From Bog-756 sp963699055 (GTDB taxonomy: Bacteria; Actinomycetota; Acidimicrobiia; Acidimicrobiales; RAAP-2): 64,000 nucleotides of DNA. The notes under the pieces were generated by a model. It was not told the DNA's origin and made no database searches. It saw only the letters and a list, made by a program, of their open reading frames with translations. This document shows positions 8,068 to 16,624 of this stretch, piece after piece. The position numbers and the translations under genes were made by a program. Positions within the stretch are counted from its first letter, which is position 1; the number at the start of each line of letters is the position of its first letter. The stretch is from assembly GCA_963699055.1 (NCBI GenBank), contig CAVOTA010000003.1, positions 86,448-150,447 on the forward strand, read 5' to 3'.

Positions 8068-8073
8068 ATCCTA
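8068..8073 (-). promoter_or_regulatory. Possible -10 element (TAGGAT) of the small unknown gene
   Basis: TAGGAT faces leftward 33 nt upstream of the ATG at 8034, leaving room for the AGGAGG ribosome site. This would be a leadered transcript. Confidence 0.3.
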
Positions 8074-8341
8074 CCGCTGCGCCACCCGGGCACCGTCCCG
8101 GGCGCCGCGCCGGCACGCGCCGGAGGCCCGGGAGGGGGCCCTCCGGCAGAGCCGACGGACCCAACATAAGAAGGCCCAGGTGCCAGATAAGAATCCGGTG
8201 AGGAAAGCCGCAGAACCCCTGGATTCCGCACCGTTCCGGGCGATGGGGCGCGACACTGGCAGCACAACGGATGCGAGCGCACCAGCGGCCGGAACGGCCC
8301 ACGGGAGCGACCGGACATCCCCGAGGATCACGGAGGTTCCC
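8074..8341 (+). promoter_or_regulatory. Upstream region of the first whiB, with direct repeats
   Basis: This non-coding stretch holds two exact ATAAGAA heptamers at 8167-8173 and 8188-8194, 21 bp apart (two helical turns), in an AT-rich patch unlike the surrounding DNA. The second could also form a -10 region (GATAAGAAT). A GGAGG ribosome site lies at 8332-8336. No convincing open frame exists. Confidence 0.4.
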
Positions 8342-8593
8342 ATGGACGCGGACTGGATGGAAGTAGGGAAGTGCAAGGAGCTGTCACCGTCCATCTTCTT
8401 CCCCAGTGACGGTGTGGGCGTCCAGGAGGCCCAGCGCATCTGCGCCGAGTGCCCCGTCGCCGATCAGTGCCTCGAGTACACGCTGACCGAGCGCGTCGAC
8501 CACGGCGTGTGGGGCGGCAAGTCCGAGCGCGAGCGCCGGCGCATCCTGCGCCGCCGCCGGGTCGGCCTGAGCGTCGTCGGCGCCGGCGCCTGA
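8342..8593 (+). CDS. WhiB-family iron-sulfur transcription regulator
   Basis: An 83-residue WhiB-like protein. The four cluster cysteines are Cys11, Cys34, Cys37 and Cys43 (C-x22-C-x2-C-x5-C), followed by the GVWGG turn (55-59) and a basic ERERRRILRRRR tail for DNA binding. WhiB proteins hold an oxygen/NO-sensitive [4Fe-4S] cluster and act with the principal sigma factor on development, redox or stress genes. The ATG is preceded by GGAGG with 5-nt spacing. The formiminotransferase-like gene follows after 7 bp, probably on the same transcript. Confidence 0.95.
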   Translation: MDADWMEVGKCKELSPSIFFPSDGVGVQEAQRICAECPVADQCLEYTLTERVDHGVWGGKSERERRRILRRRRVGLSVVGAGA

Positions 8594-8600
8594 CCGGCTG

Positions 8601-9494
8601 GTGACGCCGGCCGTCGCCCCTGTCGTCGGGCTGCCGGCCGAATGCGTCGTCAACATCAGCGAGGGGCGTGACACCGAGGTCGTCGCCGCCGTGGCCGCCG
8701 CCGGGGGGGACGAGCTCCTCGACGTCCACGCCGACCCCGATCACCACCGCTCGGTCCTCACCCTGGGCGGCCCGCTGGCCGCGGTGGAGGTGGCGGCCCG
8801 GCGGGTGGCGGCCGCCGCCGTCGCCCACATCGATCTGAGCACCCATCGTGGGGTGCATCCCCGGCTGGGCGCCGTCGACGTCGTGCCGTTCGTCCCGTTG
8901 GTCGACGCCTCCGGCGTCCCGACGCCGTGGGAGGCCGTGCTGGTCGCTCGCGACACCTACGCCCGCTGGTCGGCCGACGAGCTCGGCGTCCCCTGCTTCC
9001 TCTACGGGATGGAGCGCACCCTGCCCGACGTCCGACGCGGTGCGTTCACCACCCTGGCCCCCGACACCGGGTCCACCGTGCCCCATCCCACCGCCGGTGC
9101 CACCGCCGTCGGGGCCCGCGGTGTGCTGATCGCCTACAACGTGTGGATCGAGGCGGCCGGTCCCGACCGGCGTCCGGCCGACGAGGTGGAGGGCGTGGCC
9201 AGGACGCTCGCCGCCGGCATGCGGCGACCCGGTCTGCGCACGTTGGGACTGGCGGTCGGGGAGGGCGCGCAGGTCAGCTGCAACGTGGTGGACCCGGACC
9301 GGGTGCCGCTCACCGAGGTCTACGACGACGTCGTCCGCGGTGCGGCGGCGCAGGGGTGCACCGTGCACAAGGGCGAACTGGTCGGACTCCTGCCGGAGTC
9401 CGCGCTCGCAGCCGTGCCCCGACAGAGACGGCGTCAGCTCGGGCTGTGCGCCGAGGACACCATCGAGTTCCGCCTGGGATCCCGCCGGGGCTGA
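8601..9494 (+). CDS. Glutamate formiminotransferase-like protein
   Basis: A 297-residue protein matching the N-terminal formiminotransferase half of FTCD. The opening ECVVNISEGRD and the THRGVHPRLGAVDVVPFVP block include His82, which coincides with the catalytic His of the animal enzyme. The enzyme moves a formimino group between N-formiminoglutamate and tetrahydrofolate in histidine breakdown. No cyclodeaminase domain and no hut genes lie here, so the true substrate may differ. The GTG start sits 7 bp after the whiB stop, suggesting co-transcription. Confidence 0.8.
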   Translation: MTPAVAPVVGLPAECVVNISEGRDTEVVAAVAAAGGDELLDVHADPDHHRSVLTLGGPLAAVEVAARRVAAAAVAHIDLSTHRGVHPRLGAVDVVPFVPLVDASGVPTPWEAVLVARDTYARWSADELGVPCFLYGMERTLPDVRRGAFTTLAPDTGSTVPHPTAGATAVGARGVLIAYNVWIEAAGPDRRPADEVEGVARTLAAGMRRPGLRTLGLAVGEGAQVSCNVVDPDRVPLTEVYDDVVRGAAAQGCTVHKGELVGLLPESALAAVPRQRRRQLGLCAEDTIEFRLGSRRG

Positions 9495-9527
9495 CCGGAC
9501 CAGCGCCGGCCCCGGGGAACCCTCCGC

Positions 9528-9806
9528 CTACGACGCGGCGGCCGCCCGCCGCTGCATGGCACGCTGACGGCGCAGCCGACGTCGCTCGCGCTCGGACAGC
9601 CCACCCCAGATGCCGAACTTCTCGCCGTTCGCCAGGGCGTACTCGAGGCAGTCCTCCCGCACGACGCACCCACGGCACACTTCCTTCGCCTCACGGGTGG
9701 ACGCACCCCGCTCGGGAAAGAAGAGGTCGGGGTCGACCCCCATGCAATTCGCCTTGGTCTGCCATGTCCGCTCTTGGGGCCCGTACATCAACGACACCAT
9801 GTCCAT
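9528..9806 (-). CDS. WhiB-family regulator, WhiB2/WhmD-like
   Basis: A 92-residue WhiB-like protein with cluster ligands Cys21, Cys44, Cys47 and Cys53, a GIWGG turn (65-69) and an ERERRRLRRQRAMQRR tail. The MDMVSLMYGPQERTWQ head and FFPERGAS segment resemble WhiB2/WhmD, which control septation in related actinobacteria. The ATG at 9806 is chosen because AGGGAGGT lies 7 nt upstream; the frame stays open further upstream but through a palindrome. It converges on the formiminotransferase gene. Confidence 0.93.
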   Translation of the reverse strand: MDMVSLMYGPQERTWQTKANCMGVDPDLFFPERGASTREAKEVCRGCVVREDCLEYALANGEKFGIWGGLSERERRRLRRQRAMQRRAAAAS

Positions 9807-9831
9807 CGCCAGACCTCCCTCCCACTCATCC

Positions 9832-9855
9832 ATGCGGTTTCGCGTGAAACCGCAT
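9832..9855. promoter_or_regulatory. Perfect 10-bp inverted repeat upstream of whiB2-like gene
   Basis: The arm at 9832-9841 (atgcggtttc) is exactly repeated in reverse complement at 9846-9855, around the 4-nt loop gcgt. It lies 26 bp upstream of the whiB ATG and just before its ribosome site. It could be an operator or a hairpin in the 5' leader. Confidence 0.6.
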
Positions 9856-10130
9856 AGCACGGATGTAACTACAGGTATGTAATCCTTCCCCATAACCCGG
9901 GGAAACGCAAGAAAAATGTGGGCGCGCGTGTCACCACCCCTGGCAGATCACCCGCCGACGGGGCCGGGTGCCGCTCCCGGTGGCCCGCACCGCAGACCGC
10001 GGACGGCCGGTCGATCCGGCGGGTGCGCGCTCGTGCGGGTCCCGTCGATCTCCCCCGTCGCGCACGCCGGTCGACGCCGTCCGTGCGCCCGGCGCAGGCC
10101 CGCGTCGAGCTTCGGTGACCGGTGCTGCTC
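9856..10130 (-). promoter_or_regulatory. Non-coding upstream region of the second whiB
   Basis: The first 50 bases (9856-9905) are markedly AT-rich. On the minus strand they carry two TTACAT hexamers (complement of 9863-9868 and 9877-9882), 14 bp apart, suitable for promoter or activator contacts. From about 9920 to 10130 the DNA is GC-rich and I see no gene or clear signal. Confidence 0.35.
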
Positions 10131-10165
10131 CCCCACGGGGCACCCCGCGGGGTGTCCCCGTGGGG
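10131..10165 (-). terminator. Strong hairpin terminator after the VWA gene
   Basis: A 16-nt arm (10131-10146) pairs with 10149-10165 with a single bulged base and a 2-nt centre. It lies 6 bp beyond the leftward VWA stop codon. No T-tract follows, as is common in GC-rich actinomycetes. Confidence 0.7.
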
Positions 10166-10171
10166 TGCCGG

Positions 10172-12205
10172 TCAGCCGGCCCGTCGCCCCCGCGAGCGGA
10201 CGGTGGTCTTGTGGTTGAGGAAGTCGACGAGCACGTAGTCGCCCAGTTCGCCGGGGGTCGTGGCGAACGTGCGCCCCTTGTTGATGCGGGACAGCTGGTC
10301 GACGAAGCCCCACAGGCCGCGGTCGGGATCGAGCAGGAACGTGTTGATGGTGATCTGGGCCCGGGTGCACCGGAGCACCTCGGCCAGCGTCAGCTCCAGG
10401 GTCTCCTGCACCGGCGGGTAGTTGAAGAAGACGTCGTAGCCGAGGCCCCCGTCGTAGGGGACGATGTGCGCGGTGGGCTCGCCGTCGGTCACCAGGATGA
10501 TCTGCTTCGTCCCCTGCTGGTGGGCGAGCATCTTGCGGGCCAGGATCAGCCCGTGCTGGAGGTTGGTCCCGTACACGTAGTCCCACGACACGGTGGGAAG
10601 GTCCTCGGGCTCGATCTCCCGGGCCACCTCGGAGAACCCGACCAGGCCGAGGTAGTCGCGGGGGAACCGGGTGCTGATCAGCGTGTGCAGCGCCATGGCC
10701 ATCTTCTTGGCCGGGACGAAGTTGTCGCGCATCGGCATCGACAGCGACAGGTCGAGCAGGAGCACCGTGGCCGAGCGGGTCAGGGCCTCGGTCTCGACCA
10801 CCTCGAAGTCGTCGGGGTGCAGTCGCACCGGCACGCCGCTGCCGGCGCGGCGCACGGCGTTGTGGACCGTGCGGGACAGGTCCAGGTTGAACGGGTCGCC
10901 GTACTCGTAGGGCTTGGTCGTCTCCTCGCGGTCGTGGCCGGTGCCGGTCCACGTGGTGGCGTGGTTGCCCACCCGGTCCTTGGTGAGCTGGGAGAAGAGG
11001 TCGGACAGGGCCTGCTGGCCGATCCGGCGGGTGCCCTTCGCCGTGAGCTCGTAGCGCCCCTCACGCTGGTCGATGAGTCCCGCCTCCTCGAGCTGCTTGG
11101 CCAGCTTGGCCAGGCGGTCGAGGGAGTTGGCGGCGTCCTCGCCCAGGCTGCGTCGGACCTTGTCCAGATCGACCTCGGACAGCGACGCCGGCGAATTGGC
11201 CGCCCGGAGGTAGCCCTCGAGGTCGTCGAGGTCGCGCAGGCGGCCGGCGGCGTCGGTGCCCTCCCCCATGCCCATCGGGTCGTCCCCCCGGAACCGGAAG
11301 CGCTGGTCCCACCCCGCGTCGGGGAACGCCTGCTGCAGGTTGCCGGCAAGCCGGTCCACCTGCCAGCGCAGGTCCATGTCCTCGAGCAGCGATTCGGCGA
11401 GCCCCTGGAGCTGGGACCGCTGCTCGGGCGACATCGAGTTCCACATGGCCTGGGCCGCCGCCATCCGGGCGGCCAGCTGCTCGAGCAGTTCGTCGAGGTC
11501 CTTCGGGTCGCCGGGGAACAGGTCGCCGAACTGCTCCATGAACGACTCGAAGGTCGGATCGAGCGGCTCGTCGGCCGCCCGCTGCTCCATCATCCGGTTG
11601 AGGGCGTCGAACGCCTGGCGCATGTGCTCCAGCTGGGCCGGGTCCGGATTCGAGAGCGACTCGGACATCTGGTCGAAGTACGTCTTGGCGACCTCCTCGC
11701 GCAGACGCTCCATCAGTTCCTCGAAGTGCTCGCGGGCCTCGGACGACACGAACTCGTAGTGCTGCAGCGAGCGCACCTGGCCGGCGAGGTCGTTCGGGAG
11801 CAGGTCGAGCTCCATCCGCCGCTCGGCCACGACCTGGTCGGTGACCTCCTGGCGTCGCTGGTCGCCGGAGTCGCGTGCGTCGGCCTCCAGCCGCCCGATC
11901 CCGAGCCGCTCCTCGCGCAGCACGTCCTGGAGCTCCTCGGCGATCTCGGTGTAGGCGCCGCCGAGGTCGCCCTGCTCGAGCAGGTCCTCGCGTTCGGCGC
12001 GCAGCTGGTCGAGGAGCTCGCGCAGCCCCTGGACCTGGTCGCCGTCGGGGGTGCGCCATCCCCGGTTGAGCATCCGCTGCAGCGCCTCCTGCAGGTCCCC
12101 GTTGGCCAGCAGGTCATCGGTGAGCTGCGACAGGACGGCGTCGGCGTCGTCGCCGGCCGACTCCTGGGAGCCGTCCCAGCGCCGGTAGTCGTACCGCCAG
12201 GTCAT
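10172..12205 (-). CDS. VWA-domain protein paired with MoxR-type ATPase
   Basis: A 677-residue soluble protein with a long, charged, helical N-terminal region (about 20-330) and a C-terminal von Willebrand A domain whose MIDAS motif DLSLSMP is at about 484-490, followed by TDGEPT. MoxR/VWA pairs act like chelatase subunits: the ATPase remodels or inserts a cofactor into a target bound by the VWA partner. The target here is unknown. It overlaps the upstream ATPase gene by 4 bp (ATGA), so the two are translationally coupled. The same pair occurs as Rv0958-Rv0959 in M. tuberculosis. Confidence 0.85.
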   Translation of the reverse strand: MTWRYDYRRWDGSQESAGDDADAVLSQLTDDLLANGDLQEALQRMLNRGWRTPDGDQVQGLRELLDQLRAEREDLLEQGDLGGAYTEIAEELQDVLREERLGIGRLEADARDSGDQRRQEVTDQVVAERRMELDLLPNDLAGQVRSLQHYEFVSSEAREHFEELMERLREEVAKTYFDQMSESLSNPDPAQLEHMRQAFDALNRMMEQRAADEPLDPTFESFMEQFGDLFPGDPKDLDELLEQLAARMAAAQAMWNSMSPEQRSQLQGLAESLLEDMDLRWQVDRLAGNLQQAFPDAGWDQRFRFRGDDPMGMGEGTDAAGRLRDLDDLEGYLRAANSPASLSEVDLDKVRRSLGEDAANSLDRLAKLAKQLEEAGLIDQREGRYELTAKGTRRIGQQALSDLFSQLTKDRVGNHATTWTGTGHDREETTKPYEYGDPFNLDLSRTVHNAVRRAGSGVPVRLHPDDFEVVETEALTRSATVLLLDLSLSMPMRDNFVPAKKMAMALHTLISTRFPRDYLGLVGFSEVAREIEPEDLPTVSWDYVYGTNLQHGLILARKMLAHQQGTKQIILVTDGEPTAHIVPYDGGLGYDVFFNYPPVQETLELTLAEVLRCTRAQITINTFLLDPDRGLWGFVDQLSRINKGRTFATTPGELGDYVLVDFLNHKTTVRSRGRRAG

Positions 12206-13704
12206 CCCCGACCCCGGTACGTCGCACGGGGCCCGGCGGCCTCCTTGTTCAGCCGCTTGGTCAGGTGCAGGCCCTCGAGGATGAACTCGGTGGCGCTCGC
12301 CACCATCCCGGGGTCCTCGGACCCGCCCGTCAGCGACAGCACCGGCGCCGACAGGGCCGGGACCCGCTCGAGGATCTCGGCGTAGGCGTTCGACGGCAGG
12401 TCGTCGCCGGCGTGCACCACCGTGTCCTCGGTGAAGGCGCCGACCACGGCCTGCGGTTCGGCCAGGTGCACCCGGCGCCGGAACACCAGCAGCACGGCGG
12501 CGTTGACGATCTGACCGAGGATGGCGCCCTCGCGACCCTCTTCCAGCGACTCGATCTCCACCTTGCCCTGGGTGGAGGACAGGAGCGACTCCAGGTCCGA
12601 CACCCGGGGGACGGCCTCGGACTCGCCGTTGCGGAGCGCACGGCGGGTGGCGTTGGCCACGAGCGTCTCGTAGTTGGCGATGGTGAGACGCACCGACACC
12701 CCGGACCGCTGGTTGAGGTGGGGGCTCTGGCGGGCCAGCTGGCTGATCTCGGCCACCACCTCGGCCATGAACCCGGGGACGAGCACCCGGGGGGCACCCA
12801 CCGCACCGGCGGTGTCGGGTCCGCGGCCCGGCAGGTCGGCCTCGGACTCGGCGATCCGGAGCTCGGTGGCGGCGTCCGGCGGGTAGTGGGTGCGGATCTG
12901 GGCCCCGAAGCGGTCCTTGAGCGGGGTGATGATCCGGCCGCGGTTGGTGTAGTCCTCGGGGTTGGCCGTGGCCACCAGCACGATGTCCAGCGGCAGACGG
13001 ACCCGGTGCCCACGGATCTGCACGTCGCGCTCCTCGAGCACGTTCAGCAGTCCGACCTGGATGCGCTCGGCCAGGTCGGGCAGCTCGTTGACGGCGAAGA
13101 TGCCGCGGTTGAGCCGGGGCACCAGCCCGTAGTGGATGGTCAGCTCGTCGGACAGGTACCGGCCCTCGGCGACCCGGATGGGATCGACCTCGCCGATGAG
13201 GTCGGCGATGGAGGTGTCGGGCGTGGCCAGCTTCTCCCCGTAGCGGTCGCTGCGGTGGACCCAGGAGATGGGCAGGTCCTCGCCCGCCTCGGCCAGCAGG
13301 TCCTTGGCGAAGCGCGAGATGGGGTGGAACGGGTCGTCGTTGATCTCCGAGTGGGCCACGATCGGCAGCCACTCGTCGAGGAGCCCCACCAGGGAGCGGA
13401 TGATACGGGTCTTGGCCTGGCCGCGCTCGCCCAGCAGGATCACGTCGTGCCCCGCCAGGACGGCGTTCTCCAGCTGCGGGAGCACCGTGTCCTCGAACCC
13501 GAGCACCCCGGTCACGAGCGGCTCACCGGCGGCGATCCGCGCCGAGGCGTTCCGGCGGATCTCGTCGGCCACCGGCATCGGGGTCCAGCCGGCCTGGCGG
13601 AGCTGGCCCAGGGTGGTGATGTCGGGCGGCGGCGTCAGCCGGGCGGACAGGTCGACCCGGCTACCGGTGTCGTCGGGGCGGTGGGCGGGCTCCGGGGAGG
13701 TCAT
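12202..13704 (-). CDS. MoxR / Mg-chelatase-like AAA+ ATPase
   Basis: A 500-residue AAA+ protein of the Rv0958 type. Walker A is GERGQAKT (92-99). The Walker B region reads IFAVNELPDL, with Asn where most ATPases have Asp but with the catalytic Glu retained. VATANPEDY supplies sensor 1 and DRFGAQI a later arginine region. It likely powers the VWA partner in assembling or activating an unknown protein complex. The ATG lies 7 nt after a TAGGCT hexamer, so the operon begins with a leaderless message. It is divergent from the sdh operon. Confidence 0.85.
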   Translation of the reverse strand: MTSPEPAHRPDDTGSRVDLSARLTPPPDITTLGQLRQAGWTPMPVADEIRRNASARIAAGEPLVTGVLGFEDTVLPQLENAVLAGHDVILLGERGQAKTRIIRSLVGLLDEWLPIVAHSEINDDPFHPISRFAKDLLAEAGEDLPISWVHRSDRYGEKLATPDTSIADLIGEVDPIRVAEGRYLSDELTIHYGLVPRLNRGIFAVNELPDLAERIQVGLLNVLEERDVQIRGHRVRLPLDIVLVATANPEDYTNRGRIITPLKDRFGAQIRTHYPPDAATELRIAESEADLPGRGPDTAGAVGAPRVLVPGFMAEVVAEISQLARQSPHLNQRSGVSVRLTIANYETLVANATRRALRNGESEAVPRVSDLESLLSSTQGKVEIESLEEGREGAILGQIVNAAVLLVFRRRVHLAEPQAVVGAFTEDTVVHAGDDLPSNAYAEILERVPALSAPVLSLTGGSEDPGMVASATEFILEGLHLTKRLNKEAAGPRATYRGRG

Positions 13705-13711
13705 GCGCCCG

Positions 13712-13717
13712 AGCCTA
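13712..13717 (-). promoter_or_regulatory. -10 element (TAGGCT) of the MoxR-VWA operon
   Basis: TAGGCT ends 7 nt before the ATG at 13704 and is identical to the hexamers of the DivIVA-like and LLM genes. Confidence 0.5.
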
Positions 13718-13853
13718 CGCGTGGCGTCGCCGTCGTGGCGCGGCGGGACCGGGACCCCCCGGACCCGGTCCCACGGCCCGTGTTTCGCACGGCGTGCCCA
13801 GGGATGGAATGATGAGTGCCTGCCAGCTCGCAGACCTCTGGGACTGCGCGCGT

Positions 13854-13872
13854 CAGGGCGCCTGGCGCCCTG
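13854..13872 (+). promoter_or_regulatory. Perfect inverted repeat in the sdh upstream region
   Basis: cagggcgcc (13854-13862) and ggcgccctg (13864-13872) flank one T. The element lies 64 bp upstream of the first sdh gene. It could be an operator or a leader hairpin; nothing else stands out in the 231-bp gap. Confidence 0.4.
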
Positions 13873-13935
13873 TGGACCACGGCCCCGAGCGGCCGGACAA
13901 TTCGGCCGAGCACGGCCTGACGAGGGAGATGAGCT

Positions 13936-14769
13936 TTGACCACCTTGGAGGACGCATCAGCAGGTCCGGCGGTCACCCCGGTCACCCTGGGCGGGGCGCG
14001 TGGCGGACCGGACGTCGCCACCCTGCGGACCGACCGCTACTGGGTCCAGCCGGTGGTGACGTTCGTGGTCCTCACCTCGTTCGTGGCCTACGCCAGCTGG
14101 GCCGCCTTCGTGAACAAGAACTACTACGTGGGGGCCTCGTTCAACCGGGACCTGATCTCGCCCTTCTACTCCCCCTGCCTGGTCGCCAGCTGCGTGCCCG
14201 GTGCCGCCCACACCCCCACCATCCCGTGGTGGCAGATCTCGCCGGCGCTCCTCATCCTGATCTTCCCGCTGGGTTTCCGGATGACCTGCTACTACTACCG
14301 CAAGGCCTACTACCGGGCGTTCTGGCTGGCGCCGCCGGCGTGTGCGGTGTCGGACGGCCACGGGGCCTACACCGGTGAGTCCCGGTTCCCGCTGCTCCTG
14401 CAGAACGCCCACCGGTACTTCTTCTACTTCGGCGTCATCTTCAACGTGATCCTCACCTACGACGCCGTGCTGGCCTTCCGGCAGGGCACCGGCTGGGGCA
14501 TCAGCGTGGGAACCGTCGTGCTCTGCGTCAACGCCGTCCTCCTGTGGCTGTACTCCCTCAGCTGCCACGCCTGCCGCCACCTGTGCGGCGGTGGGGTCAA
14601 GCAGTTCTCCCAGGCACCCATCCGCTTCAGGATCTGGAAGGCGCTCACCCCCCTCAACGGCAAGCACATGCTCTTCGCCTGGATGAGCCTGGTCTTCGTC
14701 GCACTCACCGACCTGTACGTGCGTCTGGTGGCCAGCGGTGCCATCCACGACGCCGGCTTCCACTTCTAA
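13936..14769 (+). CDS. Succinate dehydrogenase membrane anchor (Sdh1 type)
   Basis: A 277-residue integral membrane protein with about five hydrophobic helices (about 38-58, 95-113, 150-170, 178-200, 243-262). A His/Cys-rich loop, SCHACRHLCGGG, lies near 205-216. It resembles the single large anchor of the mycobacterial Sdh1 complex (Rv0249c, 273 aa), which binds quinone and possibly haem. The start is a TTG with GGGAG seven bases upstream; an ATG slightly upstream is in the wrong frame. It heads the anchor-flavoprotein-iron-sulfur operon, with the flavoprotein ATG 13 bp after its stop. Confidence 0.8.
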   Translation: MTTLEDASAGPAVTPVTLGGARGGPDVATLRTDRYWVQPVVTFVVLTSFVAYASWAAFVNKNYYVGASFNRDLISPFYSPCLVASCVPGAAHTPTIPWWQISPALLILIFPLGFRMTCYYYRKAYYRAFWLAPPACAVSDGHGAYTGESRFPLLLQNAHRYFFYFGVIFNVILTYDAVLAFRQGTGWGISVGTVVLCVNAVLLWLYSLSCHACRHLCGGGVKQFSQAPIRFRIWKALTPLNGKHMLFAWMSLVFVALTDLYVRLVASGAIHDAGFHF

Positions 14770-14782
14770 AGGCGACGCGCAC

Positions 14783-16624
14783 ATGACCGATTACGAGAGC
14801 CACGATTTCGACGTCATCATCATCGGGGCCGGCGGCGCCGGCCTCCGGGCCGCGGTCGAGGCCCGGTCCATGGGCCTGCGCACCGCGGTGGTGTGCAAGT
14901 CGCTCCTCGGCAAGGCCCACACGGTCATGGCCGAGGGTGGCATGGCCGCCGCCATGGGCAACGTCTACCCCGAGGACAACTGGAAGGTGCACTTCCGGGA
15001 CACCATGCGGGGCGGCAAGCTGCTGAACAACTGGCGCATGGCCCAGCTGCACGCCCAGGAGGCGCCGGACCGCGTGCGCGAGCTCGAGGCGTGGGGCGCA
15101 CTCTTCGACCGCACGGCCGACGGCCTCATCCTCCAGCGGGACTTCGGCGGCCACCGCTACGCCCGGCTGGCCCACGTGGGTGACCGCACCGGCCTGGAGC
15201 TCATCCGCACCATGCAGCAGAAGGCCGTGGCCGACGGCATGGAGGTCTTCATGGAGCTCAAGGTGCTCCGCCTCCTCCACGACGCCGACGGCGCCGTCTC
15301 CGGCATCGTCGGCTACTGGCGGCCGACCGGGAAGTTCGTGGTCATCAGGGCCAAGGCGGTGGTGCTCGCCACCGGCGGCGTCGGCAAGAGCTGGATGTAC
15401 ACGTCGAACTCGTGGGAGTCCACCGGCGACGGCCACGCCATGGCGCTGTGGGCGGGCGCCGACCTCATCGACATGGAGTGCATCCAGTTCCACCCGACCG
15501 GCATGGTCTGGCCCCTGTCGGTGCGCGGCATCCTGGTGACCGAGGGCGTGCGCGGTGACGGCGGCGTCCTGCGCAACTCCGAGGGCGACCGGTTCATGTT
15601 CGACTACGTGCCCGAGATGTTCCGCGCCGAGACGGCCGACTCCGAGGACGAGGCCGACCGGTGGTACGACGACCACACCGCCGGTCGCCGCCCGCCGGAG
15701 CTGCTCCCCCGGGACGAGGTCGCCCGGTCGATCAACTCCGAGGTCAAGGCCGGCCGGGGCAGCCCGCACGGCGGCGTCTTCCTCGACATCGCCACCCGGC
15801 GATCCGCCGAGGACATCCGCCGTCGCCTCCCGTCGATGTACCACCAGTTCAAGGAGCTCGCCGGCGTCGACATCACGGCCGAGGCCATGGAGGTGGGTCC
15901 GACCTGCCACTACATCATGGGTGGGGTCCGGGTCGATGCCGACACCACGGCGGCCACGGTGCCCGGGCTCTTCGCCGCGGGCGAGGTGGCCGGCGGCATG
16001 CACGGGGCCAACCGCCTCGGTGGCAACTCGCTCTCCGACCTCCTGGTGTTCGGCCGGCGCGCCGGCCTCGGGGCCGGCGAGTTCGCCAGCGGGCGCACCG
16101 GTGCCGTCACCGTGGACGAGGGGCAGATCCAGCAGGCGATCGACGCCGCCGTCGCCCCCTTCGAACGCGAGGACGGCGAGAACCCGTACGACATCCAGCA
16201 GGCCCTGCAGGAGACCATGCAGAGCCTGGTCGGAATCATCCGCACCGGCTCGGAGCTCGAGGAGGCGCTCGGGAAGATCGAGGCGCTCGAGGAGCGGGCC
16301 GACAACATCTCGCTCGCCGGCGGCACCATCTACAACCCCGGATGGAACCTCACCACGGACCTGCCCTCGATGCTCACCATCTCCCGGTGCACGACCATGG
16401 GTGCCCTCAACCGCAAGGAGAGCCGCGGCGGCCAGACCAGGGACGACTACCCGACGGCCGACCCCGAGATGGGCAAGATCAACTTCGTCGAACGCATCAC
16501 GGACCCGTCGGCCGCCCCGCGCGGCGTCGGCGGCACACCGTCGGTGCGGTCGATCACCAGCCAGCCCGAGCCGGTCCCGGTGATGCCGGACGAACTCCGG
16601 GCACTTCTCGAGGAGGCGAACTGA
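14783..16624 (+). CDS. sdhA: Succinate dehydrogenase / fumarate reductase flavoprotein subunit
   Basis: A 613-residue FAD enzyme that oxidises succinate to fumarate (or the reverse) at the membrane. The Rossmann FAD motif GAGGAG is at 15-20. Other conserved parts are the FAD-site segment AHTVMAEGGMAAAMGN, the substrate segment QFHPTGM and the C-terminal FAD contact GGNSLSDLLVFGRRAG. Its length is normal for the Sdh1 flavoprotein. It overlaps the iron-sulfur gene by one base (TGATG), so stoichiometry is probably set by translational coupling. Confidence 0.95.
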   Translation: MTDYESHDFDVIIIGAGGAGLRAAVEARSMGLRTAVVCKSLLGKAHTVMAEGGMAAAMGNVYPEDNWKVHFRDTMRGGKLLNNWRMAQLHAQEAPDRVRELEAWGALFDRTADGLILQRDFGGHRYARLAHVGDRTGLELIRTMQQKAVADGMEVFMELKVLRLLHDADGAVSGIVGYWRPTGKFVVIRAKAVVLATGGVGKSWMYTSNSWESTGDGHAMALWAGADLIDMECIQFHPTGMVWPLSVRGILVTEGVRGDGGVLRNSEGDRFMFDYVPEMFRAETADSEDEADRWYDDHTAGRRPPELLPRDEVARSINSEVKAGRGSPHGGVFLDIATRRSAEDIRRRLPSMYHQFKELAGVDITAEAMEVGPTCHYIMGGVRVDADTTAATVPGLFAAGEVAGGMHGANRLGGNSLSDLLVFGRRAGLGAGEFASGRTGAVTVDEGQIQQAIDAAVAPFEREDGENPYDIQQALQETMQSLVGIIRTGSELEEALGKIEALEERADNISLAGGTIYNPGWNLTTDLPSMLTISRCTTMGALNRKESRGGQTRDDYPTADPEMGKINFVERITDPSAAPRGVGGTPSVRSITSQPEPVPVMPDELRALLEEAN

